64,000 bases of DNA from Aldrovandia affinis. Taxonomy: Eukaryota > Chordata > Actinopteri > Notacanthiformes > Halosauridae. Shown piece after piece: positions 1 through 16,705 of the stretch. A model generated the notes under the pieces. It was not told the origin of the DNA and searched no databases. It saw nothing but the letters and a program-made list of their open reading frames with translations. The translations under genes and the position numbers were made by a program. Location: NCBI GenBank assembly GCA_029706075.1, contig JAINUG010000174.1:868001-932000 (forward strand), written 5' to 3'. The first letter of the stretch is position 1. The number at the start of each line of letters is the position of its first letter.

Positions 1-3000
1 TATTTGAAGTACAAAAAACATAATCCTGAGAGAAGTTTCTCGTGTAGGCCATTCTGTTGCTCTCATCACCCTGCTACAAGTTCAGCAAAGAGATGAATAG
101 AGTAAATCAATACCCATAGTCACGGCCAAGGAAAGAGCAACACTATAATATGAAAATAAAATGAGCTCAGGTCAAAAGAGCCACTGACTAACTACAGTAC
201 GCGATACGAATCCTGACCTTATATATTATGCAATAACCAAAGATCACAGGTCCTGGTCTGCGTAGTAAAATATGTGAAGGAATATGCAAGCTCACAGTGT
301 CATCCTATGGGCTATTTTGGTCCAAAACCGTTAAAATGGTAAGCCAGAAAAGATTGAATAAAAAGCTGGCACAACTGGAATGGAATTTTGGCTTCATTTC
401 AGTCTAATCACAGTGCACTTTGACAGTTAGTTTGGACAATGTATTAAACCAACTATTTATATATTTTTTTGTTTCCGAAACATGTTTTTTAAAAACCTCT
501 GCAACCACCACAATGGTGTGTAACAACTGAAAATGAGTATTATATATTTGTAGCTTTTCGGATGAAATACATTGGGGCTGGATAGAAATGTGACCTTCCT
601 GCTAGTCAAAACATCTTGTATGAGCACAACATAATACGTTCCACATACATTGAAAGAAGACATTTGTTTCCCTGTGGGATAGTTATCCATACCTGAGGTA
701 CACTGATCCACATGGAAATCAATCTTTCAAGGTCTCGCCCATCTCCACCGATGCACTTCTATTCAACAAGCAAGGTTAAGACAGCCATTGTATCTAACAT
801 ATCTACTATATCATTACTGAGAATGCAGTTGATATTAATCAACAAGTCTCTGAACCAGTTATATAAGAAATCAATAGGTGCTGTATGTATCTCATTAGAA
901 TTTGATGACATTAATTTTATTTTCTTACAATGTGAAATGAAGCATCACCTCCTTGGAAGCGAAAACCTGGTTACAACTTGAAAAGTCATTTGTCAGCCTA
1001 GTTAATGCCCATTTATTCAACTTTATGACTTCATTAAAACTCTTTCAGCAGCTATATGAAAGCCGGTGTAGTTACAAAGTGGAATACAATGCCATGTGAC
1101 AGTGGCTGGGAACTCTGGGTAATTCCAAATGCATCCCTTTAGCCCGAAAGTCCTACTTTAAGGAGATTGAATTGATTGTTATTGACATTCCCTGTCATGC
1201 CAGCTAGGGTCACAAGGAGACAAGGGGACAAGGAAGGAAGAAACAATGCATTTCTAAAAAAATGTGGACAATGCCAGTGACTACACGGAAATTAAATGCG
1301 AGGTAATAACTACATGATCGTTGTCACCAAATATACAGTACAGTACCGTTACCATGGTAGTCGCATCATTCCCTGATAAATGTGAATGCAAAGTGATGAT
1401 GATTTGAAGGTGCATTCAAGACTAGCCCCTTTCATGGCTACATCACATATTCACAGATGCTGAGATTACTACTTTGTGATGTCACTATTATGTTTGAAGA
1501 TAGAACCGGGACACCACGTCTGCATTCAGTTCACTCTCGCTTTATTATCTCTCATGCCACGACTGACACTCGTGCACACGGCTCCACCGCATTGCATAGC
1601 AACCACATGTTCCAGCATTACCGTAAATGCCATAGTAAGCTGACATAACAGTCACGCCGTAAAACACAGCGTGATAACTCTCCTAAGGTTTAGCCGATAG
1701 CTGCGGAATTCAGCCTGGGCAATCAAATGTTGTTTGGTGAAGTGAAAATGGTTTTACCCAGAATTCTGTGACAGGACAAGACATGGCCATTATCCGAGGA
1801 GTCTGCTACAGCGTCTATTTTAAGGCATCCTTGTGTGTAGAAGAAACACATACGAGTAACACCTGTCAGTGAAATTGGGTCAAGCACAAGGATATCCTAA
1901 AATGGACACAATAGCCTACGGAGAGGTGGTGCAAATAAAAAGGGGTGCGTTTTACGTCACTTCTAACATGTCACGACTGACTAATGCCAAACAGTGAGGA
2001 AATTAATGTCCTGATGCCTCGCTGTCAGGTAACCGCAAAGTGTACCATCTTTTAATCACCCATCACCTCCAGGAGCGCTGATTGTTTGAAGAGCAAATGC
2101 ATTCCCGACAAGGCTAATTGAAGATAAATAAAGACTAAATGGAATATGCTAAAGCAGCAACAACAACACCAGATCACAAAATGATACTAATTTTGAAGTG
2201 TCGTTCGTTGCATGAGGGCCAAACCAGAAACAAAAAAAGAAGAAAAAGAAAACATTTTCAAACTTGAATTGGAAAAAATAAATGCTCAATAGAAAGACAC
2301 ATTTGATTTAGTAGGACTTAACCACTCTCCGGCTCACTCAAAAGCCACTTTCAGTGAAGCGTTTCACTTCACATGCATTGCGTTTGAAGTCCTAGGGGAC
2401 CACTAGGCCACTATGTGGGCCCCTTTGATGTCCCAGAGGCTATGCTGTGGTTCTACGCTCATTCGAAAATTAAACCTCCTCTGCAATAATAATTGCTTTT
2501 TTTCCATCATCCGAGACAAAAGCAGTAGGCTACTACTAACCAAAGCTTTTGTACTCTTTTTTTCTTTCCTCCATGCGATATATAGTGCACATCTTCTTTT
2601 ACTGCCACCTTGACCACAGTGAAGAAATTACATTTACATATGCTATCTAAATCTTTTTTTTAATCATAATCAAAATATACTGGATAGCAAATCATGTGTC
2701 AATTAAAAAAAGGTCTCCAAAGCATCCATGCCAGTAAATCAAGAAAATTGCACAACTGCTTCATCATATTAATAAATAAAATGAAAATATGGAAATACTT
2801 TTTGCTGTGAAATGACGCTCAGCCATAGCACAGACATGAAGTCGGTGCATCACCGCAGTTCACAGCATCATCCTGCAGGGGGCGGCCTGTTGGTGTTAAA
2901 TTTATATTCAGCCTGTGTCCACACGTCTTTGCGCCATGCCTCTTGCACACAGACACTAAGGTAAACGCATTATGAATATCAGAAGGAAGTGAGCCGTACA

Positions 3001-6000
3001 GCAATTCGGTGGCTGAGAAACTGGGCAAGTAAGCAAAGGATTTCAGGTCAAAACCAGGTGAGCTGAAGTTGTTGTACGTTTCAGCAAACTGCTTAACCTG
3101 GAAGGCTTTAGTACATTTCCAGCTGTATAAATGGATATTGAGTAAAAAGGTGTAACCTGTGTAAGTGCCCTCGGGAGTGCAGTGTGTCTGCAATGCAAAT
3201 AAATGTAGACATCATATGAATGAGGGGTTGATGGATCAAGACGCCTACACTCCTACACAGTGAATTAAAAATGAGTCCGCAAATGCTGTCATCTTCCTAA
3301 CAACACACATAATAGCAGTGTCAACATAAAGTTTTTTTCAGTAGTGTGCTCTGGTAATGCATTTGTTCAAGGTATTATCTTGAACAATACCTTAGGTATA
3401 TGTACGAATAAGAATAGGTATTATTGTGAATAAACACCATTGTTGGGAGAAAAAAATCTTCAAATGCAAAAAGAGAAAGGGCTGTCCATTGCCCAGGCAA
3501 TTATGATAAAAGTCAAATACAGACTTAAAATGCACAAAAAAAGGCCATTTGCTATTAGAACTTGGATGCCCAATTCATCTTCTCACACCAACAGCAATAA
3601 TGGAGTCTCCCTGTGAGTGCAGGATTGAGGGGCACCTGTCCAACACTCCTGAGTTCCTGAATGTGATTTCACAGCAAGCCAAGACATCCTCAAGGCACAG
3701 CGGAGCAGTCCCCAAATAAACAAAAACAAAACATTCCTTCAATCATTTGCTCGCTGACATTAATGGAATGAATAAATGTTTTTTCTTCTTCGCTGCTTAA
3801 TTTGGATGAATTCATCCAAATGCCAGCGGAGCCAAGAAAATCTCTGGCTCCGTTTCCTGCATGGCAATGGGACACAGAGCGGGACCCAGCCTGCGGATAA
3901 TTCCGACAGCCAACTGCCGTCCCTCTAACCCTAGTTTTTCTGCTCTCTCGCTTTGCTCTCGCATTGTTCTGCTGAAACACAAGGGTTGGAGAGGTGGGGG
4001 GTGGGGTGGGCTGGGGTGGGGGGGTTCGCCTCCAGGTTTGTCTCTAGTTCTGTTGTGTTGGCAAACAAACGCAAATATTTCCTATTGTTTCACTCGGCAC
4101 ACAAGGGAGAGAGCTGGTGACTAAAGATACCAGCGTCAAACCCCTTCCATAAAGTGGACATGCGGGGAGACGCCATCCAAGGGGGCGACTGATGTCAGAC
4201 AATGCCCCCCCTCCCTCGTTCCAGAGGCACAGCACTGGGATGCCCCCTAAAATGACAGGCAACAGGGATTACTGGGGTGTGTGAGGTAACTAGTTTTGGG
4301 ATTCAACCACAGATGATTGCTTCTACAGAGTTGGGAAGCAGCCTACACCCTATCAGGATTTAAATATATTCCCTTGTGAGGAAAAAAAAAAGGAAAAAAG
4401 TGAGCTCAGCCGAAGGAAGCTACTGTAACGTGATTTCAGTGGCGGGCTGAATTTGTCGGCTAACACTAGGGCCTAATTGCTTTTTTTTTTTTTCCCTCTT
4501 ACACTTCCACAGGACCATTGCTGGTTTAACTAGATAACAGCTGGCTGATATGAAAGCCTCACCTTGGTTTTTGGCGAGAGAGGCAGGCTTTGTTCATTTT
4601 TAATGCAGTTGGAAGCAGTAATTAAGTCTTCCCCAAAGGACCAGGAAATTGACGTGCTCCAGAGAGTGAATGAGTAATTATATTTGTAAAGAGCAGTGAT
4701 ACAAGATACACCCCTCTGCCAGTGACTCATTACACATCATTAAAGAGGCACAGTAGCCTAGCCCCACTCTCACCCGTTTCACGCAGGCACGGATCGATGG
4801 GCCGGGGGTAAATAAGATTGGCGTGTTGAAAACGAACCCGGCTCCTCTGGCCTCTGTCCTAACTGGTACAGGAAGTCACATGACCCCTGTAATCACTCCC
4901 TACTCGGAACTCTCTCTATCTCTTTCTTGTTCTGGTCTTCTTCCATTTCTAATTGCACATCAAACCTGTAATGAATTCTCATTCATCTGAATATGGAGAG
5001 ATTGCCCAAGTTCGTTTGTGAAACTTTCCAAATGGACCCCCGGGAGAATAGTAGCCCACACTTTGAAGCGATAATTACTGTTACTGTTGGAACGGAACTG
5101 TCAGATGCACACCCAGCATGCCGAATTCAGGAGAGACATTGAAGGAGTTTCTTTAATTGGGGTTTAATTGTGTTCTTCGTCGAAAGGGTTCTGTTAAAAA
5201 GGGTTGGGTCTGTTGGTTAGGTGCGAGCTGTCTTTTAGTCTGTTCTGGCAGTATGCAAGTATGCAAAGTACTGGAAGATATTGTCTTCCAACTTTCAAGA
5301 AAAAAAGAAAATATATATATATCAGTATTTCAGTACAGTACAGTGTCAATATTTCAGTTCAGTGTACAGGGAGTCCCTTTCTGTGTTTGAATCAATCGTC
5401 TCTAACCTTATTTGTTCAGAACACTCTCTTTTTTATAGAGAGAGAAAAGTAAACATTTCTTTAATTCATTATTACCATTAACAGTTGAATAAGGTCTTGC
5501 ATATTTCAATAGCAGCATATTCCGCTGTTTTTGTTCTGTTTTTAATGCATTATTAAGATTGCCCAGGGAAAATGGAGACCTGTATTAGTGTCAGTGAGCA
5601 TTGTTAGACTTGCCTTGTCTGTTTTTGCTTTATATTAATTATCTAGCCTAATTCTCTCAACCTCAATTATTTCTCCTCATCCTTTTAAGCTGGCTAATTA
5701 AAAGACTGCACTTTTCCTTAGTATTGTTTTATTTATTTATTTAGATTATTTTTCCACTGGAAATTGTTCTTATGGCTTTGAATTTAAATCAGTTGTCCTG
5801 CAGCTGACTGTATTCCAATTAAGCGGCTCACACAAGTCCCTACAAGGGAAAGGAGGAAGCAGGCATCCATTGTCTGCAATGGGAAGAAAGCAATCAACCA
5901 ATGGCTCTGTGCATGCAGTTTTGTACACAACTGCAACAACAACGACAATTATATCTGATCAAGGGGGATTGGGGAAAAAGGGAGGTTTCAATCTAAGCTA

Positions 6001-7097
6001 GCAAAAATATCCATTGTCCCTTCTCTGTGTCACAAACAATAACATTTCCCACCTCTGGTTGACACCATTAGTGCATTGCTGAGTTTCGTGCTCACCTACG
6101 CGTCTAGAATTCACAGGTAATGAGCCAATTACGCTTGCGTCTTCAAATTTTGTGCCATTTGTGACCATTCCTGGGCTGGTTGTTATGCATGTACACACCT
6201 TAATTGCTGTAGTAACATGACTAGTAAATGTTTCCATGTCTATCAAAGTAAATGTATGAATCCTTGATGCAGCCAATCAAACACTCATTGCATTTTCACA
6301 GACCAATCATAGGTTCCCTTTGATGAGTTTGTTAAATATTTACAGTAAAGACTACAGTTGGAACATGTACAGTAAATTAATAGTAATTTAATAGGCTTCT
6401 GTTTAGTTGTTGTCACATACCTCAATGCTCTTACAATTCTATGACTATAAAATGTAATTATCTCAGAGAGCCTTCATCATGGTAACGTTATGAAATGTAA
6501 TCCTTTTGTTTAGAAAATGTTTGCTTAAAACAGATTGTCATGTAAGGCATTGGCTCAACTATGGGAAACTGTATTACGGCACCATGCATTACAACATACA
6601 CTATAGAGAAGCTTTTGTTTTAGTCTTGCAGATTACTCTTTATTATATTATATTATTATTATATTATTATATTATCTTTCATTTTAATTTCTCAGGGCTC
6701 TGCTCCAGCTTATTTGTTGCGTTTTGGTTGTCTGAACTTGGGGAAATAAGTTCAAACAACTTAATGTATTTCATTTTCTCAATTCATGATGCATTCACAG
6801 TTAAAAGCTCATAATGAAACATTTATTTTGGTTGTTTCTGATTTTGCCAAAGTATTTGTAAAAAAGAAAACTAACTCTTACTAAGGACAAACATTAATTG
6901 AATCCAGGCCATTAAGTGCACAAATACTGAAAGATGGAAAAAAATGACCAGCTGCTAAAAAGACTGATGGAAGAATAAATCATTTATTATGTGTGCTCGG
7001 TAGTATTTGTGTGTCAAGAGTTGGCCAGAACTTGTGTCTTGTCACAGTATAATCAAATCTCTAAAACACTGGAAAAAAAGTTGATTTTTTAAATTTT
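1..7097. other. mostly unique intronic sequence
   Basis: No repeat family or coding signal recognised over 7 kb. Parts of 3780-4740 and 5560-5850 are compositionally balanced, low in simple repeats and carry homeodomain-type TAATTA cores (about 4620 and 4675; 5637-5700). They are candidates for conserved non-coding elements, but no comparison could be made here. A TAT-rich run sits at about 6640-6675. Confidence 0.4.
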
Positions 7098-7110
7098 ATT
7101 TTACCCAACA

Positions 7111-7359
7111 TCCATCCATCCATCCATCCAACAATGAATATATCCCATTCCGGGCGAGAGGCAGGAATACACCCTGGACAGGTCGCCAATCCATCACAGG
7201 GCACACACACCATTCACTCACACACTCATACCTACGGGCAATTTTTCCAAAGAACATGTCTTTGGACTGTATACCCGGAGGAAACCCACGCGGACACGGG
7301 AGAACATGCAAACTGCACAGTTTAGAGACCTTCTTGCTGTGAGGCGACAGTCAAATGCC
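7111..7359 (-). mobile_element. non-LTR retrotransposon 3' end, with target-site duplication
   Basis: A (CATC)n tract at 7111-7130 is followed by sequence typical of a widespread teleost LINE 3' region: CAGGTCGCCAATCCATCACA, GTCTTTGGACTGTATACCC and GGAGGAAACCCACGCGGACA. The microsatellite marks the 3' end, so the copy is on the minus strand and 5'-truncated. It is flanked by a 13-bp direct repeat ATTTTACCCAACA at 7098-7110 and 7360-7372. The clade (L2/Maui-like or RTE-like) was not decided. Confidence 0.75.
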
Positions 7360-7372
7360 ATTTTACCCAACA

Positions 7373-9070
7373 ATGAATATATATATAAGTTTTCACTTTT
7401 TTTAAAGAACAGTGGTATAGTGGTTTAGCTATCAAATGCTTCCATGTTGGAGTGCCGTATGACTGTATGACTGTTATTTGTCTAACTTGCTACGAATCTC
7501 TGCAATCCCTTCCAAGTTGTCATAAGACAGGTGTTACATCTGTTGATACGACTTGCAAATGTAAATATGCGCAAATTAATTTATTCAACAAACAACTTTA
7601 AAAAGGCGAATTTATGACCAAAGATATGTTTTATGGTTGGTTACAGTATATGACAATTTTTTTTTTTTTTTGCCCATCACAACACCTTTCACTGTTGAAC
7701 CACATGTAAACTGTTTGCACCCATAGCTCATTTAAAAAAAAATGTCATCTGAGTTTTTAGTGTATGTTACTGTACTTTTCTCTGCCCCAAAATGAGATAT
7801 CTTCTATTTTGTCATGCCCTTCTCCAAAAGTAATTGTTGTAATTTAGTATTTTTTTCTCAGTGGAGAGCACAACTCGTTATTTTTCCAGAAACATTTTCA
7901 GTGTGTCTCTCAAAAAGTTTTCAACCTCAAGAGCTCTGCAGGTCAAATAATGGTTAAATAAATGGTTTTGTCTACGTGGCATTAACTCTGCGTTGATCTA
8001 GTTTTGCTGCTTACACAGTGAGGAGTGTCTCAATGACAACTGCAAATTAGGTAGCTACCTCGTAAATGTACAGCACTAGCATAAAATTTGGCCCTTCGCC
8101 AGGTAGTAAATCTCCAATTACACATTGACATCTAAATGAGGCAGACGGATAAAGCCAGTAAATCACATGAGCAGGATTTGGTTCTGCGGGGGTATACTAT
8201 ACAGCTGTTTACATGTTGGGTGATTTTTTTTTAACATGCGTAATTTCTTACATTTTATTCTACATTTTATTTTGGCCCTTTTGGGCACCCGCTATTTTCC
8301 ACCACAGAAGTTAAATAAGACAGGCCTGAAGGGAAAGCATTAAAATTGCACCATGGCAAGGAACATTATTATACAACAATACATTCCGTTCTTCTGTAAC
8401 ATGACAGTAATGGAATTATGTTAATTAATTTATTTTGCCATCCTTGGAACACATTCCTATAAAGCGGACTGTCTATCTGTGTATAAGGACAAAGCGGCAG
8501 AAGATAGAGTATCTAACTAATTATGTTTGCTTTGAGGAGAAAGGACACTGTATAAATTACAATTAGGCAACGGGTCCTACAGAGCAGTGGACCTGTCAGT
8601 GGGTGCAGGGTTTCGTTTCTGTAGGGAAGAGGGAAGGGGTTGGCTGCAGTGGATTTCCCTGTTAATTGGTTTGTTCTGTAAGGCCTAGAAGGCATTTAAA
8701 TGGAAACAATTTTGAAGGCTGAGGAGAAAACTTAGGACTCTAAGGAGCCTCACAGATGTTCCAGACACAGGGACACTTGACTGAAGTGTTTGCTCACCGG
8801 GAGGCCACATGTATTGTGTGTTGCTGGACCCTTTCTCCAAAATAAAGGGTGGGTATCTCATTTAAGGATGAGAATGGTGGTTATTAGTGCTACCCACTCC
8901 TAAAATAAGGATTGACCACACAAATTAAGTGTCTTCATTGGAAATGTCCCCAGCCAACTTATAGGCTGTCCTCTCAACCATGTTTTTTGTTGTAGTGGCA
9001 TTATTAGCTTGTTACGGTATTCATTTCCAAACATGGCAACGTTTCCAGTACCTTGTTTCTGTAGTATTAC
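7373..9070. other. unclassified intronic sequence
   Basis: AT-rich sequence with poly-T runs (about 7659 and 8226) and no recognised gene or repeat. Confidence 0.4.
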
Positions 9071-9229
9071 CTGGTGTGGCTCAGTAGGTAGAGCATGGCA
9101 TTTGCAATGCTTAGGTTGTGGGTTCAATTCCCATTGGGAATACTGAAAAATGTATGCATTCACTACTGTAAGTCACTTTGGATAAAAGCGTCTGCTAAAT
9201 GGCATATATAATAATAATAATATAATTAT
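9071..9229 (+). mobile_element. tRNA-derived SINE (family 1, copy 1)
   Basis: tRNA-like head with an A-box region (GTGGCTCAGTAGGTAGAGC) and a B box (GGTTCAATTCC). A linker TGTATGCATTCACTACTG follows, then the tail TTTGGATAAAAGCGTCTGC running into TAAATGGCATA and an AT-rich end. The tail is of the type shared between fish SINEs and L2-clade LINEs. Same family as 15341-15507 and 59752-59918. Confidence 0.85.
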
Positions 9230-9326
9230 TGTATGAGGCAAACAACCTTAACCAGGGGACCTTAAATACTTTATATCATCACAATGAATTCCTTCACACA
9301 ACTGTACATTACATTACATATATGTA

Positions 9327-9886
9327 CATATAACTGCCAAAATAATGGAAACACTTGAGTAAATGAGGGATACTGGCAGCTCTGTTATGGTGTGAGTGCA
9401 TTTTCCTTTGCTTGGTCTAGGTCCACTCAGCCCCTTAGAGCCCAAGATAAATGGCAATAAATACAAAGCTATTGTGAGTCATCACCTTCTTCCTATGGTG
9501 AAGCATTTCTATCCTGACGGGAGTGGTTTCTTCCAGGATGACAATGCCCCCATCCACAGGGCACGAGTGGTCATTGAAAGATTTTACACGCTTGAAAACG
9601 ATGTAAACAATATGCCATGGCTGTCTCAGTCACTAGATCTCAAACTAATTAAACACATGGGAGATTCTGGAGTGGCGCCTAAAAGACAGTGTTTTCTACC
9701 ACCATCAACAAAACACCAAATTATGAAATGTTCTTATTAGAATGGTGTTGCCTCCCTCCAGTAGAGTTCTAGACACTTGTAGAACCTATGTCAAGCTGCA
9801 TTGAAGCTGATCTGGTGGCTCATGTTGGGCCAATGCTCTATTAAGACACTTTATGTTGGTGTTTCCTCTATTTTGGTAGTTACCTG
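9327..9886 (+). mobile_element. Tc1-like element, internally deleted (family GGAAACAC)
   Basis: Terminal repeats TAACTGCCAAAATAATGGAA (left) and CTATTTTGGTAGTTACCTG (right), each flanked by TA. Only the C-terminal third of the transposase remains on the plus strand (LGPLSPLEPKINGNKYKAIV, GFFQDDNAPIHRARVV, decayed LSQSLDLKLI). The left terminus joins almost directly to this part, as in the copies at 56021 and 60000. Confidence 0.85.
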
Positions 9887-11943
9887 TATGTACACAATTC
9901 AGGTTGAATACCTTGCTTAAGGGTAAAACATCTTTACAAGGCAGGCTTGATTTTGGTTACACGTCTTCTGGTCACAAGTCCAACTCTGAGCACTTCACCA
10001 CTTTTCTGCATCATGATACACAATGTTGCATCTCATGCACTCAGTGTGCCAGTGCTGTCTTTCAAATGAACATGTCTTGCAGTGATGTTGATCTGTCCTA
10101 AGGGACCCACAGTGTTATTCAATACTCACAGTCTGTTCCCCCTCTAATGGGATGTCTGTACAATAGACTCTATTCACAGTGCAAGTACAAGTTGCAAATC
10201 AAGAGGTAGAGAACTGGAATCAATGATGGTGCTTCACTGCTGCTTCATTACTGCCGTCCGAATACACAGAAACAATATATATATATATATATATTTATAT
10301 TATAAATAAATATCAATCAATTAATACAGCCAACCACATTTATTTTTGTCACCTGTATGAATTTAACAATTAATCAAAATATTTAATTAAGTCAACAGCA
10401 AAAAAGGAACAATTTCAAAACACTCTAGGCATATGGTTGTCTAGCCCTAGCCCTAAAGATCTTTATACACGTCCACACCAGTCTCAAAGGAAGAAATGTT
10501 TGTTGACCTAAATTAAAGTTGTTTTGCCTTGTTAAAAACCATCCTGACTCAACCACATCCTTCTCTCATGTCTGATATACCAAAACTCATTCCACATGTG
10601 GATACACATGATCCTAAATCCTTTATCTTTTCCCTTCCCCCCTGTCCGTCAAGAACACAGGGGCTTGTCATTCATCGTGGACTAATGAAGCTAACTCTGT
10701 TTCTAAAGCTATGGATAAGAGCGTCTGCTAAATGCTTAAAATTTAAATATAAGGCAAATGTAGTTAAATTTGATCACATACCATTTAAGGTACAGAGCCA
10801 TTGACTTTTGTGGAGAAACGACTGTGGGTTTAAGTGTTAGGGCATCAGGTTTATGGCCTTTCGGTGTCAGGTTTATGTAAGGTTTCTGATGACGTCATAT
10901 CTCACCAGAAACAATTTTTCATTCATTTTACAACTTGTGGATGTTTACAGCCTTCAGGGAAACATAGGGAAACAATTGCCATAATTGAACGTGAAAAGCA
11001 TTATTTGGTTCATTTAGACAGGAGGATTGCAGTGCCACTTGCAAATATATGCTCAGCTCCATTTTGATTCGCTGTAACAGTTTCCATGGTATTTTGTGAA
11101 AAGATTCTGCTGTGAGTAGAGCTCTTGTTTTCGCTCACACTTGTCTCTCTCTCTGGCTTCCTTCTCTCTCTTCCTCTCTCCCTCTCTCTGTCTCACACAC
11201 ACACTAGCACACAACCTAAACCATTATTTTAAAACAAGCTTCTTGATCATGTCTACAGGACTAAACATTATTAAAGGATCGTACGGACTAGAAAAACACA
11301 TTTTTCATCCTAAACATTTTCAAAAGCAATAGCTTGCAAAGGTCATAACTGTGTGTCTTGCGTGTCTTACTCTTCCCATTCAGAGGGAATGCAAAACCTG
11401 TTCCAACAGGTTATGTTCAACAGGTGCATGACAATACAATTATGTTTAAAGATGCAATGTATTAATCATAATGTCACATGCATGTGACAATTACTTTCAA
11501 TCAATGAATCTATTAAGCTCAATCATCAGAGATGAATAAGTTACAGTCAGCTAAATGACAAACAAAACCATGAAAAAGGCATCAATTGTAAAACTGGACC
11601 AGTCATTATGATGTTTCATGAATAATGGGAGAAACACCAGAGGCTATGATTGCACATATTCAAAGTGTCGATTTGTATTTGTGTAAATTATGTTAATATT
11701 AATGAGGACTTGTTTATTGCCATTTGGATCTTAAAACGGATGATTCTGTGGTTGGTTTTTTTTTGTTTGAGTGCTCATTTGCACAGATTGAGCTTAACCA
11801 ATTAATTGATTGATTGACAGCATTTAATTGATGCATACATGTTCTAAATGAACACATCACAGGCCAGTTATGGTACTTCATTTGTCTACCATGTTTAGCG
11901 ACCACAATCTACCCACAACACAATAATATGTAGCTAAGACATA
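9887..11943. other. unclassified intronic sequence with simple repeats
   Basis: Contains an (AT)n run at about 10277-10294, a CT-rich run at about 11141-11210, and an isolated SINE/LINE tail at 10711-10734. Nothing else recognised. Confidence 0.4.
10711..10734 (+). repeat. isolated SINE/L2-type 3' tail
   Basis: ATGGATAAGAGCGTCTGCTA plus AATG is the same tail as in the three family-1 SINEs, here without a tRNA-like head; a remnant of a decayed copy. Confidence 0.6.
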
Positions 11944-12188
11944 CAATCAGGTCCATAATAATTGGCACCCTTGATCAAAATGAGCCAAAAATACTGTAGA
12001 AAACAAATAATACCATTACTGAGATATATTGCAATTTTCCAATATGTGGGAAATACTTTACTTTATTAATCATAAAATGGAATCAACCAAAAGAGAATTA
12101 ACCAAAATAAGACATTTTTTAATTTATTTCCAAAAAAGGTTTCACAAGATCCTTGATGTGCTTAGGTTTGAGCTCATGGACTGCTCTC

Positions 12189-15054
<2,866 letters not shown>

Positions 15055-15340
15055 GCACCCAACTCTAGTCATAGTTTCAAGTTCCCAGATGCTTGAATTT
15101 CTTGGGTTTTCTTAGTAAGGACTTTATTCATGCAACACTTCCAAAGAGCCTGTTGCTATGGTGCATCTTCCTCATTGTGAATGGTGACAACATGCACTTG
15201 CATCTGTTTCCAGGCAAGTTTGCTACTGTTTCAGATGTCTGAAACTTGATTATTGTCCAGTGATGCCACTAACAGAGGTTAGTGGTATGTTTAATCTTTA
15301 ATGTATTATTTTGTACCCATTGGTTCTGTAGTTCTATGTT

Positions 15341-15507
15341 TCTGTGTGGCTCAGTAGGTAGAGCATGGCGTTGGCAACGCTTAGATTGTGGGTTCAATCA
15401 CCACTGGGACCACATGTACTGAGAAATCTATGCTTTCATTACTGCAAGTCGCTTTGGATAAAAGCGTCTGCTAAATGGCATATATTATATATTATTACAT
15501 TACATTA
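15341..15507 (+). mobile_element. tRNA-derived SINE (family 1, copy 2) nested in the Tc1 element
   Basis: Head TGTGGCTCAGTAGGTAGAGC, B-box region GGGTTCAATCACC (diverged), then CTTTGGATAAAAGCGTCTGC and an AT-rich end. It lies between the hAT right end and the piggyBac remnant, inside the bounds of the outer Tc1 element. Confidence 0.85.
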
Positions 15508-16064
15508 CCTCACTTGTGTAGGTCACAACCATCTGTCTCCTTTGATTTGACAGTACCTTGTCATCTGTCACCATGGGAAAAGCCAAATGGCTTTTACATG
15601 TGTGTTACCTGATTTGTATACCCTAGTGAAACAGGAAGTGATGGAAGGCCACACTACAGTTCCTTAAGACTGAGATTAACTTAAATAAGTATTGCAGATT
15701 TCACTTTGTTTGGTTTGGTTTTATGTGTTATGCCCAATCACAAAAAAGTTGCAATTGAAAAACATCATATACAAATTATGAAAATGTGAAAATATGTATT
15801 TGTACATAATTTATAATAATACACAATTTGTGGAGATATGTCGTATGTCATATGAATTAAACATTTGAACAAATTAGTGTTATTATATACAAAATATATG
15901 TGTCAATTATGTACAGATAACTTCTTAAAATCTTACATTTATTTGTCACATCTACACTTACATGTAACCATTTTTAATTTGACGTGAAGAGTTACATTTC
16001 ATGTCATTCGTGTCATTCTCTGTAATGTCACAAGTTCATCTCATTCTTCATTTTATTATTAGTT

Positions 16065-16705
16065 TCAATTTTTTGCATGCATTTTGTTTGTTGTGTCTGT
16101 TGGGATCATCCTAAGCAAACTTCTGGTAATGGAAGCGGCCAAAACATGGATCAGGACACATACGCACTTCACATACCGAACAAATGAAAATTGTGTCAAC
16201 GCGTTGAACGTGCACCTTGCAAGTACTAGCAGTTTCCATTCGATTTGGTGTGTGGGGCAAGTCCCGATTGAACCTTCTTCCACTATCTAGAGCTGGAGTT
16301 CCTACTGCTTTTCTGTAGCTTATACCTATCAAGTTCGTTGATAGAGACTCTTTCAAGTCATCTTTGTATTCTGAGATTTATTGTAAACAATGCAAGCATT
16401 TAGGATAGCAATGTCAAGCATGTACCAAATTATTTTATACTTACCACTGTAGTGACTTTGTTTGTCTCTTGTAACAGGCATTTTTTTTGTCAGCGAAGTC
16501 TACACCCCGCATGTGTTTGTTATATACTCATAAAATATTTGGACGTTGCACCTCAACACGCATTTCAATTTAATTTAATTTCTCCTAAGCGATTTTCCAT
16601 AGGACGGCTAATGTAGCATTTGTGCGGTCTACAGAATATCCCGTAGATCTGTGAATGAAGGGTTTGCGCGGTCTACGAAAAATCCCGTAGTTCGGCGGAT
16701 ATGGG
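16065..16705 (-). mobile_element. piggyBac remnant with C-terminal cysteine-rich domain
   Basis: On the minus strand, WYMLDIAILNACIVYNKSQN resembles the end of the piggyBac catalytic domain. After a stop, DLPHTPNRMETAST, IFICSVCEVRMCPDPCFGRF and HY resemble the C-terminal CxxC...CxxPCF..YH domain of piggyBac/PGBD transposases. The element's outer end at 16705 reads outside-in TTAA|CCCATATCCGCC, the TTAA target and CCC end typical of piggyBac. Most of the transposase is missing and the left end was not located, so the start coordinate is approximate. Confidence 0.7.
16621..16705 (-). repeat. imperfect tandem repeat in the piggyBac end
   Basis: Two ~42-bp units share GCGGTCTAC and TCCCGTAG: GTGCGGTCTACAGAATATCC C and GCGCGGTCTACGAAAAATCC C. 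Such subterminal repeats are common transposase-binding regions; that role is inferred. Confidence 0.55.

Noticed and set aside
9071-9150. Possible tRNA gene
   Set aside because: A and B boxes are present, but the sequence runs straight into a SINE body and tail, and the same unit recurs at 15341 and 59752.
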